Source: Levilactobacillus lanxiensis
Lineage (GTDB): Bacteria; Bacillota; Bacilli; Lactobacillales; Lactobacillaceae
DNA length: 64,000 nt
Direction: 5' to 3'
NCBI RefSeq assembly: GCF_016861655.1
Contig: NZ_BOLN01000010.1
Coordinates: forward strand, 1-64,000
Made by a program: the position numbers and the translations under genes. The notes beneath the pieces are model-generated. The model ran no database searches. It was not told where the DNA came from and was given only the letters and a program-made list of their open reading frames with translations. This document shows positions 34,846 to 43,476 of this stretch, one piece after another (position 1 is the stretch's first letter; every line of letters starts with the position of its first letter).

Positions 34846-35583
34846 TTAGCTATCTTGGCGGGTCGCTGCCAAATCAATTTCACGAATGTTAACTTCTTGC
34901 GGCATGTCATAGATAAATTTCACGGTCTGCGCCACGTATTTGGCATCCAACGTCAAGCCACCCATGGTCTGCTTCCAGGCCTCGTAATCCTTTAATGCCG
35001 CGGCATCGGTCACGTGGGTCAACAGTTCCGTCTCCCCTGCCCCGGGGGCTACCAATGAGATCCGGACATTATCGCCGGCGACCTCCTGGCGAATCGTTTC
35101 GGACAGGCCGTGGACACCGAACTTACTGGCAACGTAGGCCGCATGATTGGCAAACGCCTTGAACCCAGCAATCGAAGACATGTTGATGATGGTCCCGTGT
35201 TGGCGATCAATCATGCCGGGCAAGACAATTTGGGTGCCGTTGAGTACGCCCATCACGTTGGTGTCGAGCATCGTTTGCCATTCCTTGGGGTCTTGGCGCG
35301 TGACGTTCCCCAGCAGCATCACACCAGCGTTGTTGATCAACAGGTCGGTCGGACCGTATTGGGCCTCGGCGGTGTGAATGGCTTCTGCCAAAGCGGCCTG
35401 GTCCGTCACATCGACAGCGGCGGTCAGAACGTTGGTGAAGTCTAGTGGTAGCGCCTGAATCTTTGCTAAACGCCGGCCCAACAGCAATAACGGGTAACCC
35501 GCCGCGTTGAATAATTTGGCATCCTCGGCCCCAAAGCCAGAACTGGCCCCGGTGATAACAACTAATGGTTTCTGTTCAGTCAT
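34846..35583 (-). CDS. short-chain dehydrogenase/reductase
   Basis: 245 residues. NAD(P)-binding TGASSGFGAEDAK (about 11-23), NNAGVM, catalytic Tyr-Lys in YVASKFG (about 150), and upstream Ser in NMSSIAG. It resembles YdfG-like SDRs acting on small hydroxy compounds. Divergent from a MerR regulator; its promoter has the 19-bp spacer of MerR-activated genes (see 35627-35657), so it is probably induced by that regulator. Confidence 0.9.
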   Translation of the reverse strand: MTEQKPLVVITGASSGFGAEDAKLFNAAGYPLLLLGRRLAKIQALPLDFTNVLTAAVDVTDQAALAEAIHTAEAQYGPTDLLINNAGVMLLGNVTRQDPKEWQTMLDTNVMGVLNGTQIVLPGMIDRQHGTIINMSSIAGFKAFANHAAYVASKFGVHGLSETIRQEVAGDNVRISLVAPGAGETELLTHVTDAAALKDYEAWKQTMGGLTLDAKYVAQTVKFIYDMPQEVNIREIDLAATRQDS

Positions 35584-35626
35584 GAAATGTTCCTCCTAAA
35601 TGTTCGCTTGTTTAATCAATGGCACA

Positions 35627-35657
35627 AGTATAGAATCTAGAGTTAACTCTAGGTCAA
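35627..35657 (-). promoter_or_regulatory. MerR-type promoter of the SDR gene, with operator
   Basis: Minus strand -35 TTGACC (35652-35657), 19-bp spacer, -10 TATACT (35627-35632). The spacer contains the perfect palindrome CTAGAGTTAACTCTAG (35637-35652). A 19-bp spacer with a palindromic operator is the hallmark of activation by MerR proteins. Confidence 0.82.
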
Positions 35658-35685
35658 GCCTAAATTTTAAAAAGAAGGTTTTTTC

Positions 35686-36162
35686 ATGACATACTCGATT
35701 GGACAAGTCGCAGATAAGCTCGACATTAGCCCCTACACCCTGCGCTACTACGATAAGGAGGGACTCCTGCCCTTCGTTGACCGCAACGCAGCTGGCCGGC
35801 GCCGGTTTAAAGATAACGATTTTAATTTTCTGGAGGTCATCGTCTGCCTCAAGGAAGCCGGCGTCCCCGTTAAGCAGATCGGCCATTTCATCGATCTGTG
35901 TATGACCGGCGACAGCACGTTACACGACCGCTACGATTTTCTAGCGGAGCACGAGGCTCAGTTGGAGGCCAAGATGGCGCGACTCCAACACACCCTCGAC
36001 TTTTTGCGCTGGAAAAAGTGGTACTACAAAACGGCACTCCAGGCCGGTACCGAGAGCATCCACTACCTCCCCGGCACCAACCACGTCGACCCAGCCGTCC
36101 ACGCTGAGTTCAATCGACTGGTAGCGAACGGTGCACAGCCGAAGGACTTGGGGGCACTGTAA
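35686..36162 (+). CDS. MerR-family regulator
   Basis: 158 residues. N-terminal winged helix TYSIGQVADKLDISPYTLRY and YYDKEGLLPFVDR, then a long dimerisation helix (LEAKMARLQHTLDFLRWKKWYY). No cysteine cluster, so a small organic signal rather than a metal is likely. It is divergent from the SDR gene and the operator lies between them. A terminator follows at 36161. Confidence 0.92.
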   Translation: MTYSIGQVADKLDISPYTLRYYDKEGLLPFVDRNAAGRRRFKDNDFNFLEVIVCLKEAGVPVKQIGHFIDLCMTGDSTLHDRYDFLAEHEAQLEAKMARLQHTLDFLRWKKWYYKTALQAGTESIHYLPGTNHVDPAVHAEFNRLVANGAQPKDLGAL

Positions 36163-36203
36163 AAACACCCGTTACCCCATTTTTCAGGGTAACAGGTGTT
36201 TTT
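36161..36203. terminator. bidirectional terminator
   Basis: AAAAACACCCGTTACCC/GGGTAACAGGTGTTTTT, between the converging MerR and PfpI-like genes. Confidence 0.85.
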
Positions 36204-36885
36204 ATTTAGCTTGTAAATTCTGCACTAACAATCGACCAACGGCTTTAGCCGAGAACGGGTTTTGTCCAGTGATCAACCGATCATCCTGTACGGCGTATTC
36301 GCGATAGGCCCGGCGTTTCAGGAAATGTGCCCCCCGTTTCTCCGCCTCAATCTGATTAAAAAATGGCACAACGCGCTGCTTGCCAGCCAGAATTTCTTCT
36401 GCCTTGGTGAAGCCCGTCACTTGATGATCAGCAATCAGATAATTACCAGCCGCTGTCTTAATGTTCAATAGACCAGCGATTCCGTGACAAACGGACGTGA
36501 CGTAACCCCCATTGGCGTAAATGCCGGCAGCTATATTCTGCAGCGGTTGGTTGTCGGGGAAGTCCCACATCACCCCATGACCGCCGGCATAATAAATAGC
36601 TGCATAGTCCGCCGGATCAATCTGTTCGGGTGCCAACGATGTCGTGAGTGCTTTGCGCTGAAAGTCAGGTGTGGCGTACATTTCCATGATTTCGGCGTCG
36701 GTGTATTTCATACTCCGCGGGTCCAACGGGACGAACCCACCACGCGGACTCACGTAGTCGACCACATAACCAGCCTGCTCCAAAATCTGGGCAAACTCGG
36801 TTGCCTCACCTAGCCACAAGCCGGTTGGGTCATCCGTCTGGCCGTAGCGTAACGTATTCGTTACAACGATTAAAATTTTCTTCAT
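36202..36885 (-). CDS. DJ-1/PfpI-superfamily protein (Hsp31-like)
   Basis: 227 residues from the ATG at 36885, which overlaps the TGA of the ArsR gene (ATGA); no ribosome site of its own, so translation is coupled. Nucleophile in VTSVCHGIAGLL (about residue 130); the acid is probably E of ATEFAQ. IYYAGGHGVMWDFPDN is the typical loop. Such proteins act as chaperone/glyoxalase-III or deglycase-like stress enzymes; activity is not settled. Confidence 0.85.
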   Translation of the reverse strand: MKKILIVVTNTLRYGQTDDPTGLWLGEATEFAQILEQAGYVVDYVSPRGGFVPLDPRSMKYTDAEIMEMYATPDFQRKALTTSLAPEQIDPADYAAIYYAGGHGVMWDFPDNQPLQNIAAGIYANGGYVTSVCHGIAGLLNIKTAAGNYLIADHQVTGFTKAEEILAGKQRVVPFFNQIEAEKRGAHFLKRRAYREYAVQDDRLITGQNPFSAKAVGRLLVQNLQAK

Positions 36886-37220
36886 AGTTGTTGATTGCAT
36901 GTCATAATCTCCATTACGTGGTCCAAGAGCGTCTTCAATTGATCAATGGCAGTGGTATCGTGCGTCAGATAGTAGAAATTTTTCGTCCCTTCACGGCGAT
37001 AATCCACCAATTTTGCGTCCCGTAAAATTTTTAAATGGTGGGAAACTGCTGGCCGGGACAACCCAGTGACTCCCACTAAATCAGTAACCTGTAGACCCTG
37101 ATGAACCACTTTTTCGTCCAACAAGGCAATGATAATGGTTTGCCGCTTTTGATCACCCAATGCCACAAGAAAGTCGCTAGATTGGGTAAATTCATGCTTT
37201 AATTTTATCAAACTTGGCAA
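36882..37220 (-). CDS. ArsR-family regulator
   Basis: 112 residues. Winged helix with LSRPAVSHHLKILRDAKLVD and YRREGTKNFYYL. No metal-binding cysteine pair, suggesting redox, aldehyde or other organic sensing. First gene of a two-gene unit with the PfpI-like protein; the divergent gene is a quinone-reductase-like enzyme. A palindrome directly upstream (37237) is its likely operator. Confidence 0.9.
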   Translation of the reverse strand: MPSLIKLKHEFTQSSDFLVALGDQKRQTIIIALLDEKVVHQGLQVTDLVGVTGLSRPAVSHHLKILRDAKLVDYRREGTKNFYYLTHDTTAIDQLKTLLDHVMEIMTCNQQL

Positions 37221-37236
37221 AGTGAATCGCCTTCTT

Positions 37237-37256
37237 TGGTTTATTATTTTAAACCA
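37237..37256. promoter_or_regulatory. ArsR operator 1
   Basis: TGGTTTATTATTTTAAACCA: 7-bp arms with a six-base centre, ahead of the arsR gene. Confidence 0.65.
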
Positions 37257-37309
37257 TTAAAACATGTATTAATCCGCTTGTCAACTGAATGTATTCGCCA
37301 ATTAAAAGG

Positions 37310-37365
37310 TTGATATTTTTAAACCAACGTTCTATAATGCCTTTTATCCGTTTAAAAATATAAAC
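37310..37365 (+). promoter_or_regulatory. promoter of the oxidoreductase gene with ArsR operator 2
   Basis: TTGATA (37310-37315), 17-bp spacer, TATAAT (37333-37338). Downstream, GTTTAAAAATATAAAC (37350-37365) has the same half-site and the same six-base gap as operator 1, and a half-site TTTAAACC lies in the spacer. Confidence 0.75.
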
Positions 37366-37384
37366 CATAAAAGAGGTTATTTTC

Positions 37385-38395
37385 ATGACAAAAACTATGC
37401 GTGCCGCTCTAATTACCCATTACCGTCAGGCTGTGCCGGTCATTCAGCGCGTCCCCCTACCCACACCAAACGCCAACGATGTCCTGGTCCAAATCAAGGC
37501 GGCTAGCATTAATCCAATCGATTTAAAAACGATGGCCGGCGGGCTCAAATTCTTGCTACCTTATCAAATGCCACTGATTATCGGCAGCGATTTTGCCGGA
37601 ACCGTGGTCGCAGTCGGTACCCATGTGACTGACTTTCAAGTCGGCGATGCTGTTTACGGCCGTCCCCGCAAGCACCGCATTGGCACCTTTGCTGAATATC
37701 TAGCTGTTGACCAGGCCGATATCGCATTGAAGCCCCGCAATCTCAGTTTTACCGAGGCCGCGGCGATTCCCCTGGTGGGGTTGACCAGCTATCAGGCACT
37801 TCACGACCTGTTGCGCCTGCGACCGGGACAGCGCGTCCTGATTCAAGCCGGTGCCGGTGGCATTGGGACGGTGGCAATCCAGTTGGCCAAAACACTAGGC
37901 GCCAAGGTCACGACCACGACTAGTCAGAAAAACACGGCGTTTGTCCAATCACTAGGGGCCGACAAGGTCATTGACTACCATCATGAAGACTTCGCAACGA
38001 CCTTGTCAGGTTACGACGCGGTGTTCGATACGCTGGGGGGACCCAACCTGTTGCGAGCCTTCCAAATCGTGAAACCGGGTGGCCGTGTCGTCAGTATTTC
38101 AGGCCTGCCGGATGCTAAATTTGCCCGGTCATACGGATTGCCATGGTGGAAACGCCAGCTCATCCGGTTGGCGAGTCACCGGCTAACCCAAACGGCTAAG
38201 CGTGCTCACGTCTCGTATCATTTTCTATTCATGAAACCCAGCCACGCCCAATTAACGATTCTCACGGACCTGATTGCGCAAGAACGCCTGCGCCCCATCA
38301 TTGACCGGACCTTTCCGCTGACTGAACTGCCTGAAGCATTAGCCTACTCACATCAGGGACATGCGCGCGGCAAGATTGTGGTAACGATGGTTTGA
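37385..38395 (+). CDS. zinc-independent MDR quinone-oxidoreductase-like enzyme
   Basis: 336 residues. GroES-like N-terminus (ASINPIDLKTMAGG), then the NADPH-binding Rossmann motif AGAGGIGTVAIQLAK (about 158-172). The zinc ligands of alcohol dehydrogenases are absent, as in quinone reductases. The promoter is flanked by ArsR palindromes, so it belongs to the same stress response as the arsR-pfpI unit. Confidence 0.9.
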   Translation: MTKTMRAALITHYRQAVPVIQRVPLPTPNANDVLVQIKAASINPIDLKTMAGGLKFLLPYQMPLIIGSDFAGTVVAVGTHVTDFQVGDAVYGRPRKHRIGTFAEYLAVDQADIALKPRNLSFTEAAAIPLVGLTSYQALHDLLRLRPGQRVLIQAGAGGIGTVAIQLAKTLGAKVTTTTSQKNTAFVQSLGADKVIDYHHEDFATTLSGYDAVFDTLGGPNLLRAFQIVKPGGRVVSISGLPDAKFARSYGLPWWKRQLIRLASHRLTQTAKRAHVSYHFLFMKPSHAQLTILTDLIAQERLRPIIDRTFPLTELPEALAYSHQGHARGKIVVTMV

Positions 38396-38592
38396 CGGGA
38401 TTATCGTTGTTGTCGGCGCCAACCGAGCTACTTTTCAGGCGATATTAGGGTCTTAATTTCATATAAAAACAGGTAGTGAATTTTATGATCAAGTTAGCCA
38501 CCAAGCTTCCGTTGAATACTAAGCGTTTTACATGAAACATTCGAGTCATCCTATTATTATAGTAAGACTCACATCATCCTAAAAATTACGTG

Positions 38593-38634
38593 AAAAAGGT
38601 CCAATCCATCTACATGAATTGGGCCTTATATGTG
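38593..38634 (-). terminator. Rho-independent terminator of a relic gene
   Basis: Minus strand AAGGCCCAATTCATG...GGATTGGACCTTTTT. Its layout matches the hairpin after the gene at 41712. Confidence 0.6.
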
Positions 38635-38644
38635 TTTAGAAATT

Positions 38645-38700
38645 TTATTGCCGATAACGGTAGGCAATGCTTACCCGCCCCATGGGCACCGGACTGTTTA
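38645..38700 (-). pseudogene. 3' relic of an RGTW-family secreted gene
   Basis: The minus strand reads PMGRVSIAYRYRQ and stop, against YPLTGKHITYLYRQ and stop at 41712, and the following bases (AAATTTCTA, then a terminator) also match. Nothing remains upstream because the gene at 38719 begins its 3' end there. Confidence 0.55.
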
Positions 38701-38718
38701 AATCACAAGGCAAATAAA

Positions 38719-39585
38719 TTAGTCTTCAATGTCACTACCATTGCAAATTAACGTATAGTACGTCACACCACCAACTGCGTACAAACTGTCAAAGACGTAA
38801 ATTTCGCCACGATCATCATCATAACTACTTAAGTTCTGTGGCTGATGTAAGTTCTTCAAGGCCAGGCGATACTGATACGCACTTTTCTTACCAACACGGG
38901 TAGTCTTAACGCCCTTCATCTTCGTGTTCAAATAAAGATAGCGCGTAGCTCCCTTAACCTTGGTCTTTACGATTTTTGCTTGACTACTAGGCTTACCAGC
39001 AAAAGCCCCGTCGCTATTCGTTCGTTTATTTTGGTGAATCAACTCGACATACCCATTGCTTGTGATACGCACGATTTGTTTCACCTGACTATCACTTTCT
39101 CGAGTAGCCTTAGCACCACCCAAGTACAAATCACCATAACTATAGGTTGGCATATAGGCTGGCGTTTTAACTTTTTTGAATTTCTTCAACGCATACGAAA
39201 CGACTCCAGAAGCTAAATAGCCCTTCTTGGCGCCTTGATTCACCAATGTATAGTTCAGATTTCCATCAACTAACGAGAGTTCATTCCCCCATTGTCCCTT
39301 CGCTAACTTATGCTTGGGAATAATCCATCCCGACATAATCGTCCCCTTGGGCAACGTAATAACTTTCGTATACTGTGTATCAGGCTTGCTCGTCTTGTAA
39401 TATGTAACAGTCGCTTTAGCTGCTCGTGTGGCCTGATAATAGGTGCCAATATTGAGAAATGAGCGTTCGACACTCACACCACCAATTTTAACCATTGGCG
39501 AAGCTGCTTGAGCAGTCATCCCACCAATACTAACCATCGCAAACGCAACAAGTCCCAATACCCAACGCATCATCTGTTTTTTCAT
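38719..39585 (-). CDS. secreted hypothetical protein
   Basis: 288 residues from the ATG at 39585 (GAGAGGAA upstream). Signal peptide MKKQMMRWVLGLVAFAMVSI with cleavage near TAQAA. The mature part is beta-rich and Tyr/Lys-rich (YYQATRAAKATVTYYKTS, YLASGVVSYALKKFKK), with no catalytic motif or wall anchor. It is larger than the RGTW proteins and lacks their motif. Unknown family; the relic downstream suggests a rearrangement at its 3' end. Confidence 0.7.
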   Translation of the reverse strand: MKKQMMRWVLGLVAFAMVSIGGMTAQAASPMVKIGGVSVERSFLNIGTYYQATRAAKATVTYYKTSKPDTQYTKVITLPKGTIMSGWIIPKHKLAKGQWGNELSLVDGNLNYTLVNQGAKKGYLASGVVSYALKKFKKVKTPAYMPTYSYGDLYLGGAKATRESDSQVKQIVRITSNGYVELIHQNKRTNSDGAFAGKPSSQAKIVKTKVKGATRYLYLNTKMKGVKTTRVGKKSAYQYRLALKNLHQPQNLSSYDDDRGEIYVFDSLYAVGGVTYYTLICNGSDIED

Positions 39586-39802
39586 TTGCTTATGTTCCTC
39601 TCTAGAATTAAATACATCAGTTAATGATACCACTTATTTTCATATAAGTGATCCATTTGCCGAACGGCATAACCAGTAAATCATGTCATGCATCCTGCCA
39701 ATATTTACTTTTCTCAAAATCTTTGGAGATATTTAGCTCCCTAAAAGGCCACATTAACAGGCCGAATACAGTGGTGCCTCCCTGCCTTTGACCGCATTCC
39801 AG

Positions 39803-39831
39803 TTGAGCTACAATCAATTAGCGCCTATACT
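39803..39831 (+). promoter_or_regulatory. promoter of the gene at 39875
   Basis: TTGAGC, 17-bp spacer, TATACT. Confidence 0.65.
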
Positions 39832-39874
39832 TAACTCATTGGTAATAAGTTCATAATCCCGGGAGGACAATTTC

Positions 39875-41017
39875 ATGAAAAATAGACTGATCTACCTCAC
39901 ACTACTTGGCGCGGCGTTGGGCTTGGGGAGCCTAACAACGGCGTCAGCAAGCCTAACAACTAGCTCGCAACCAAAGATTAGCTTCAAAAAGGTCAAGCAA
40001 GATGACCGCTTTATGTACAACAAGTTCACAGATGTCGCCTATCATGCTAAAAGCACCAAGAATAACGCCTACATTTGGAATGATACCCACACTAAGAAGC
40101 TCTACAACCTCAAGACCTATCCGACTTATACCTGGTACAAAACGGCAACTGGCACCTATAAGGGGAACCACAACTGGGTTCAAGTCAGCAACCTGCCCGA
40201 CAATAAGCGTGGCTGGGTCTACAAGTCTAACCTGACCAAGGGCTTCAATCCTAAAGGTTATCAGGTAACCCATCGCCGGTACAAAATGCCCGACTTTGCC
40301 GGTGATATCTACCACGTTCCGGTCACCAAGAAAAACGTATACCTCTGGAACTGGTCACATACCAAGAAACGGGTTAATCTAAAAAACTATACGAACCAGA
40401 ATCTGTATCGGCGCCATTCAGTCGTGATGATTCATAATGGTAAATCACCCCAATGGTACTACTACGTTGGCGTTGAGGTGAATAAGCAGACCGTCTACGG
40501 CTACGTCCGCGGCGACCAAGTCCAAAAGGGCAAGACTCCCGATCACCACAATCAAAACATTCTTTATCCAGACGAATTCGTGGCGACTAAGGATTACTTG
40601 CAGTACCTCAAACAAAGTAAATATCAAAAGCTCGCACGATCCATCATCAAACTCTTTCCAAACACCCCGGTTGACTTGGGACTTTCTCAAATTGCCGCTT
40701 ACAATTTTGCCACCAACGACACGTGGGATGAAGATGCTCCTGAAGCCATTTCTACCAAGGGATACACCCACATCGTCCCCTTCGAAACGGTCGCCACTTA
40801 CTTAATGAAGCATAAAACCCAGACCAATAAGCAAAAATTAGCTGGTGTCGAAAAGGCCCTCAATCAGGCTGGGTACACAAAGGCTAAGCGGGCCAAATTA
40901 TCCAACTACCGGCTGGGAATCTACGTCCTCAACAACGTCATGGGCGGCAAGGGTAACGAGGATGGCAGCTACAGCAAGGGTAATTGGTATGGTTTAGTTA
41001 TTGGTAAGACGGAATAG
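39875..41017 (+). CDS. secreted protein with two SH3/GW-like repeats
   Basis: 380 residues, GGGAGGA before the ATG. Signal peptide MKNRLIYLTLLGAALGLGSL. Two related modules: AYIWNDTHTKKLYNLKTY...GWVYKSNL (about 65-120) and VYLWNWSHTKKRVNLKNY...YGYVRGDQV (about 150-210), resembling GW/SH3-like wall-binding repeats. The C-terminal 170 residues are unrelated and end NWYGLVIGKTE. A role in wall binding is inferred from the repeats. Confidence 0.75.
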   Translation: MKNRLIYLTLLGAALGLGSLTTASASLTTSSQPKISFKKVKQDDRFMYNKFTDVAYHAKSTKNNAYIWNDTHTKKLYNLKTYPTYTWYKTATGTYKGNHNWVQVSNLPDNKRGWVYKSNLTKGFNPKGYQVTHRRYKMPDFAGDIYHVPVTKKNVYLWNWSHTKKRVNLKNYTNQNLYRRHSVVMIHNGKSPQWYYYVGVEVNKQTVYGYVRGDQVQKGKTPDHHNQNILYPDEFVATKDYLQYLKQSKYQKLARSIIKLFPNTPVDLGLSQIAAYNFATNDTWDEDAPEAISTKGYTHIVPFETVATYLMKHKTQTNKQKLAGVEKALNQAGYTKAKRAKLSNYRLGIYVLNNVMGGKGNEDGSYSKGNWYGLVIGKTE

Positions 41018-41065
41018 ATTTTTTCAAGCATCAATTGACGACTGACAACCAATCGTAACGACTAA

Positions 41066-41115
41066 AATAAGGAATTCCGATAGTCATGGTGACTGTTGGA
41101 ATTCCTTATTTTTTC
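41066..41115. terminator. terminator
   Basis: AAATAAGGAATTCC.../...GGAATTCCTTATTTTTT, between converging genes. Confidence 0.85.
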
Positions 41116-41121
41116 GATTAT

Positions 41122-41532
41122 TTACGTCTCATCAATCACAATGTCGTTGTCCGCACACCATTCAATTGCTAACCGTTTGTACGCAGCAGTCTGAAAGTCA
41201 TACCATTGCTGCGTTAACCCAAAGCTATCCGCTAACTGTCGAAATACGCGGAACGCTCCCCGACCACCGATACCAGTGGCTAGTTGATCTTGATGGTCCC
41301 CCGCTGGCAAACTGTCGATAAAGTCAGCCATCATCCCATATGCATCAATCTCATAGTTATCCGGTAACTTGATGTAATGCTCATAGTTCTCTTCAATCTT
41401 TTCTGCTAAATCCTCATTGTCCACAAATTCAATGACCATTTCTACTTTTTCGGTATCTCTGTTGTAATAGGAATGTGTTTCGTCATCAGTCGACTCCAGC
41501 GCGTCAATAACCTCGTCTAACTTAACTTCCAT
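41122..41532 (-). CDS. UPF0158-family protein
   Basis: 136 residues from the ATG at 41532 (GGAGG nine bases upstream). Acidic, with the family features VIDALESTDDETHSYYN, YGMMADFIDSLPAG and GRGAFRVFRQLAD. No enzymatic role is established for UPF0158. A parS-like palindrome lies 32 bp upstream, in its leader. Confidence 0.8.
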   Translation of the reverse strand: MEVKLDEVIDALESTDDETHSYYNRDTEKVEMVIEFVDNEDLAEKIEENYEHYIKLPDNYEIDAYGMMADFIDSLPAGDHQDQLATGIGGRGAFRVFRQLADSFGLTQQWYDFQTAAYKRLAIEWCADNDIVIDET

Positions 41533-41563
41533 CTTAAGCGGCCTCCGTTTTCGCTCAAGCAAA

Positions 41564-41579
41564 TGTTCCACATGAAACA
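41564..41579. other. parS: parS-like site 5
   Basis: TGTTCCACATGAAACA, one mismatch. Unlike sites 1-4 it lies upstream of a gene rather than at a stop codon. Confidence 0.65.
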
Positions 41580-41660
41580 TTTGTTGAGCGCTACCCAGCT
41601 TAATTTTAGTGAAATTAACGGGTAAAAACAAGTACGCATTTCTTAATGACTATGCAACAA

Positions 41661-41700
41661 AGGACCCATCCAGTTGTGAGAATTGGGTCCCTTGTCATTT
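41661..41700 (-). terminator. Rho-independent terminator
   Basis: Minus strand AAGGGACCCAATT...GGATGGGTCCTTTG, downstream of the gene at 41712. Confidence 0.6.
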
Positions 41701-41711
41701 GATCAGAAATT

Positions 41712-42194
41712 TTATTGGCGATAGAGGTAAGTAATGTGTTTACCAGTTAGTGGATACATCGCTAACGCCTTTTTTCCATTATGCCGAACCGGCTTTAAGT
41801 AGAGGATAGAGGCATATGCAAGCTTACTCTTCGTCTTGACTGCCGTTGGGTAAATCTCGTATTGCTTGGTCTTGTAGCGGTAGTCAATGTCACGAATCTC
41901 TTTCTTTAAAAAGTGAATGGTCTTAGACTTCCGCTTTCCTTGAAAATCCACTTTCTGTGAGTACGTATGCTTCTTGAAGGAGTAGGTCCAGCGTACCTTC
42001 TTCTTGCTTTCACCGCTGTATTCGGTATAGCCTTTAGTCCGCCACGTACCACGAACTGGTTTAGGAATGGACTTGTACGTCTTGTAATACTTGGCATTAT
42101 TAACCGCCGCGCTGGCTGGCTGAGAGACTGAAGTAACAGCTCCAACTAGTCCCAGGCTTAAGGCTACTGCCAGTACTAAATGCTTAATTTTCAT
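41712..42194 (-). CDS. small secreted protein, RGTW family
   Basis: 160 residues. Signal peptide MKIKHLVLAVALSLGLVGAV, cleavage near PASAA. Motif KSIPKPVRGTWRTKGYTEY. The body (SYSFKKHTYSQKV, KSKTIHF, YPLTGKHITYLYRQ) matches the next gene at 42231 closely. GGAGGG before the ATG. With 42231 it forms a same-strand pair 36 bp apart. Confidence 0.75.
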   Translation of the reverse strand: MKIKHLVLAVALSLGLVGAVTSVSQPASAAVNNAKYYKTYKSIPKPVRGTWRTKGYTEYSGESKKKVRWTYSFKKHTYSQKVDFQGKRKSKTIHFLKKEIRDIDYRYKTKQYEIYPTAVKTKSKLAYASILYLKPVRHNGKKALAMYPLTGKHITYLYRQ

Positions 42195-42230
42195 AATTTT
42201 CCCTCCAATTGGTTACTTAATAGATGGAAT

Positions 42231-42716
42231 CTACTTCCGGTAGAAATAAGTCATCTTGGTGCCGCCAATTGGGTAAAGGGCCAGAGCTCGTTTCCCATTA
42301 CGACGGACTGGCTTTAGCGTTAAGTATGATGCGTAGGCCTTCTTGGCATCGGACATCTTCCCGCCTGGGAAAACGTCGTAAACTTTTCTTTGCTTCTCAT
42401 ACCACATGCCACCGATTTGACTCTTTGGGAAGTGGATGGTCTTAGACTTCACACTACCACCTTTGAATTTCATGACTAGTGTATATGAGTTCTTATTAAA
42501 TTTGTATGTAGCATTAGACTTGATTCCCTTACGATATTTAGTATATCCCTTGGTTTGCCAAGTACCACGCAAAGCTTTCGGCATGGTTTTATATTTACGA
42601 AAATTTTTATTACTAGTGGTCACGGCACTCGCTGGCTGTGCGGCTGATATAGTCGTAGCCATCCCCGCAACACCAAAACATACTGAGACAGCAGCTACAA
42701 GATGTTTAATTTTCAT
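42231..42716 (-). CDS. small secreted protein, RGTW family
   Basis: 161 residues from the ATG at 42716 (GGAGGG upstream). Signal peptide MKIKHLVAAVSVCFGVAGMA, cleavage near PASAV. Motif KTMPKALRGTWQTKGYTKYR. C-terminus KPVRRNGKRALALYPIGG and FYRK mirrors the neighbour. Tandem paralogue of 41712. Confidence 0.75.
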   Translation of the reverse strand: MKIKHLVAAVSVCFGVAGMATTISAAQPASAVTTSNKNFRKYKTMPKALRGTWQTKGYTKYRKGIKSNATYKFNKNSYTLVMKFKGGSVKSKTIHFPKSQIGGMWYEKQRKVYDVFPGGKMSDAKKAYASYLTLKPVRRNGKRALALYPIGGTKMTYFYRK

Positions 42717-42891
42717 TGTATATCCCTCCATCTAGAAATGACTGTTACTTACCAACTCACACCATAATTATAGCACAACGTTAACTGTATAAGTGTAAAA
42801 TGTTTTTGTGCTGACAATATATGATGGACAACCGTTTAGTTTTCTTACTTTTTAACGATACATTAACTCAAAAATTTGGCTTACAATTACA

Positions 42892-43224
42892 CAATCACCC
42901 CCGCATTCGCGGGGAATACACGTGAATTCGTGCGGCCTTAGCCGTACTTTCAGGATCACCCCCGCATCCGCGGGGAATACCTCTTGATAACCCGCAATTT
43001 CTGGATCTGCGCAGGATCACCCCCGCATCCGCGGGGAATACTCTAACTTAATTGATACAATGGGCTGCGATACAGGATCACCCCCGCATCCGCGGGGAAT
43101 ACACCACTGGCTCAGGCTCTACGCCAACAGCCTAGGGATCACCCCCGCATCCGCGGGGAATACTTTAGATTTAATTCTTTTAAAGCAGCATAACCGGGAT
43201 CACCCCCGCATCCGCGGGGAATAC
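42892..43224 (-). CRISPR. type I-E-like CRISPR array, six repeats, five spacers, no cas genes
   Basis: Repeats of 28 bases at 42892, 42953, 43014, 43075, 43136 and 43197, exactly 61 apart, with 33-base spacers. Core CCCCCGCATCCGCGGGG forms the typical I-E hairpin. The first (42892) is degenerate: CAATC instead of GGATC and CATTCG instead of CATCCG. In the usual I-E sense (GTATTCCCCGCG...) the array reads on the minus strand, so the degenerate repeat is the trailer end and the leader lies at about 43225-43340. No cas gene occurs in the window. Confidence 0.97.
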
Positions 43225-43476
43225 ACTAAACAAACGCCGTCACACCGCTCTTTGAAAATCACCAAACCCCAGTTTTCATTTAACTTGTATCCTAAGCATA
43301 CAGCAGCCCTCCCCCAACCACAATCAATTTCTTTGCCGCTATAGTGAAACATTTTTCCAGCCCTGAATTCCTCCATTTTCGACAGTTTACCAGCAATTTT
43401 AACGGCACCCCTCCATATAACTGCTATACTAATAATTGTCTTTCATAAATCCCATAACGGCATAAGGAGTTCCAGT
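43225..43476. other. CRISPR leader side and upstream region of the DUF2075 gene
   Basis: No open frame. The part next to the array is the expected leader; the part next to 43477 holds a TATACT (about 43426) that may be the -10 of the DUF2075 gene. A half parS-like GTGAAACA is present near 43343. Confidence 0.4.

Noticed and set aside
38524..38539. CGTTTTACATGAAACA as a sixth parS
   Set aside because: Three mismatches from consensus and no stop-codon context.
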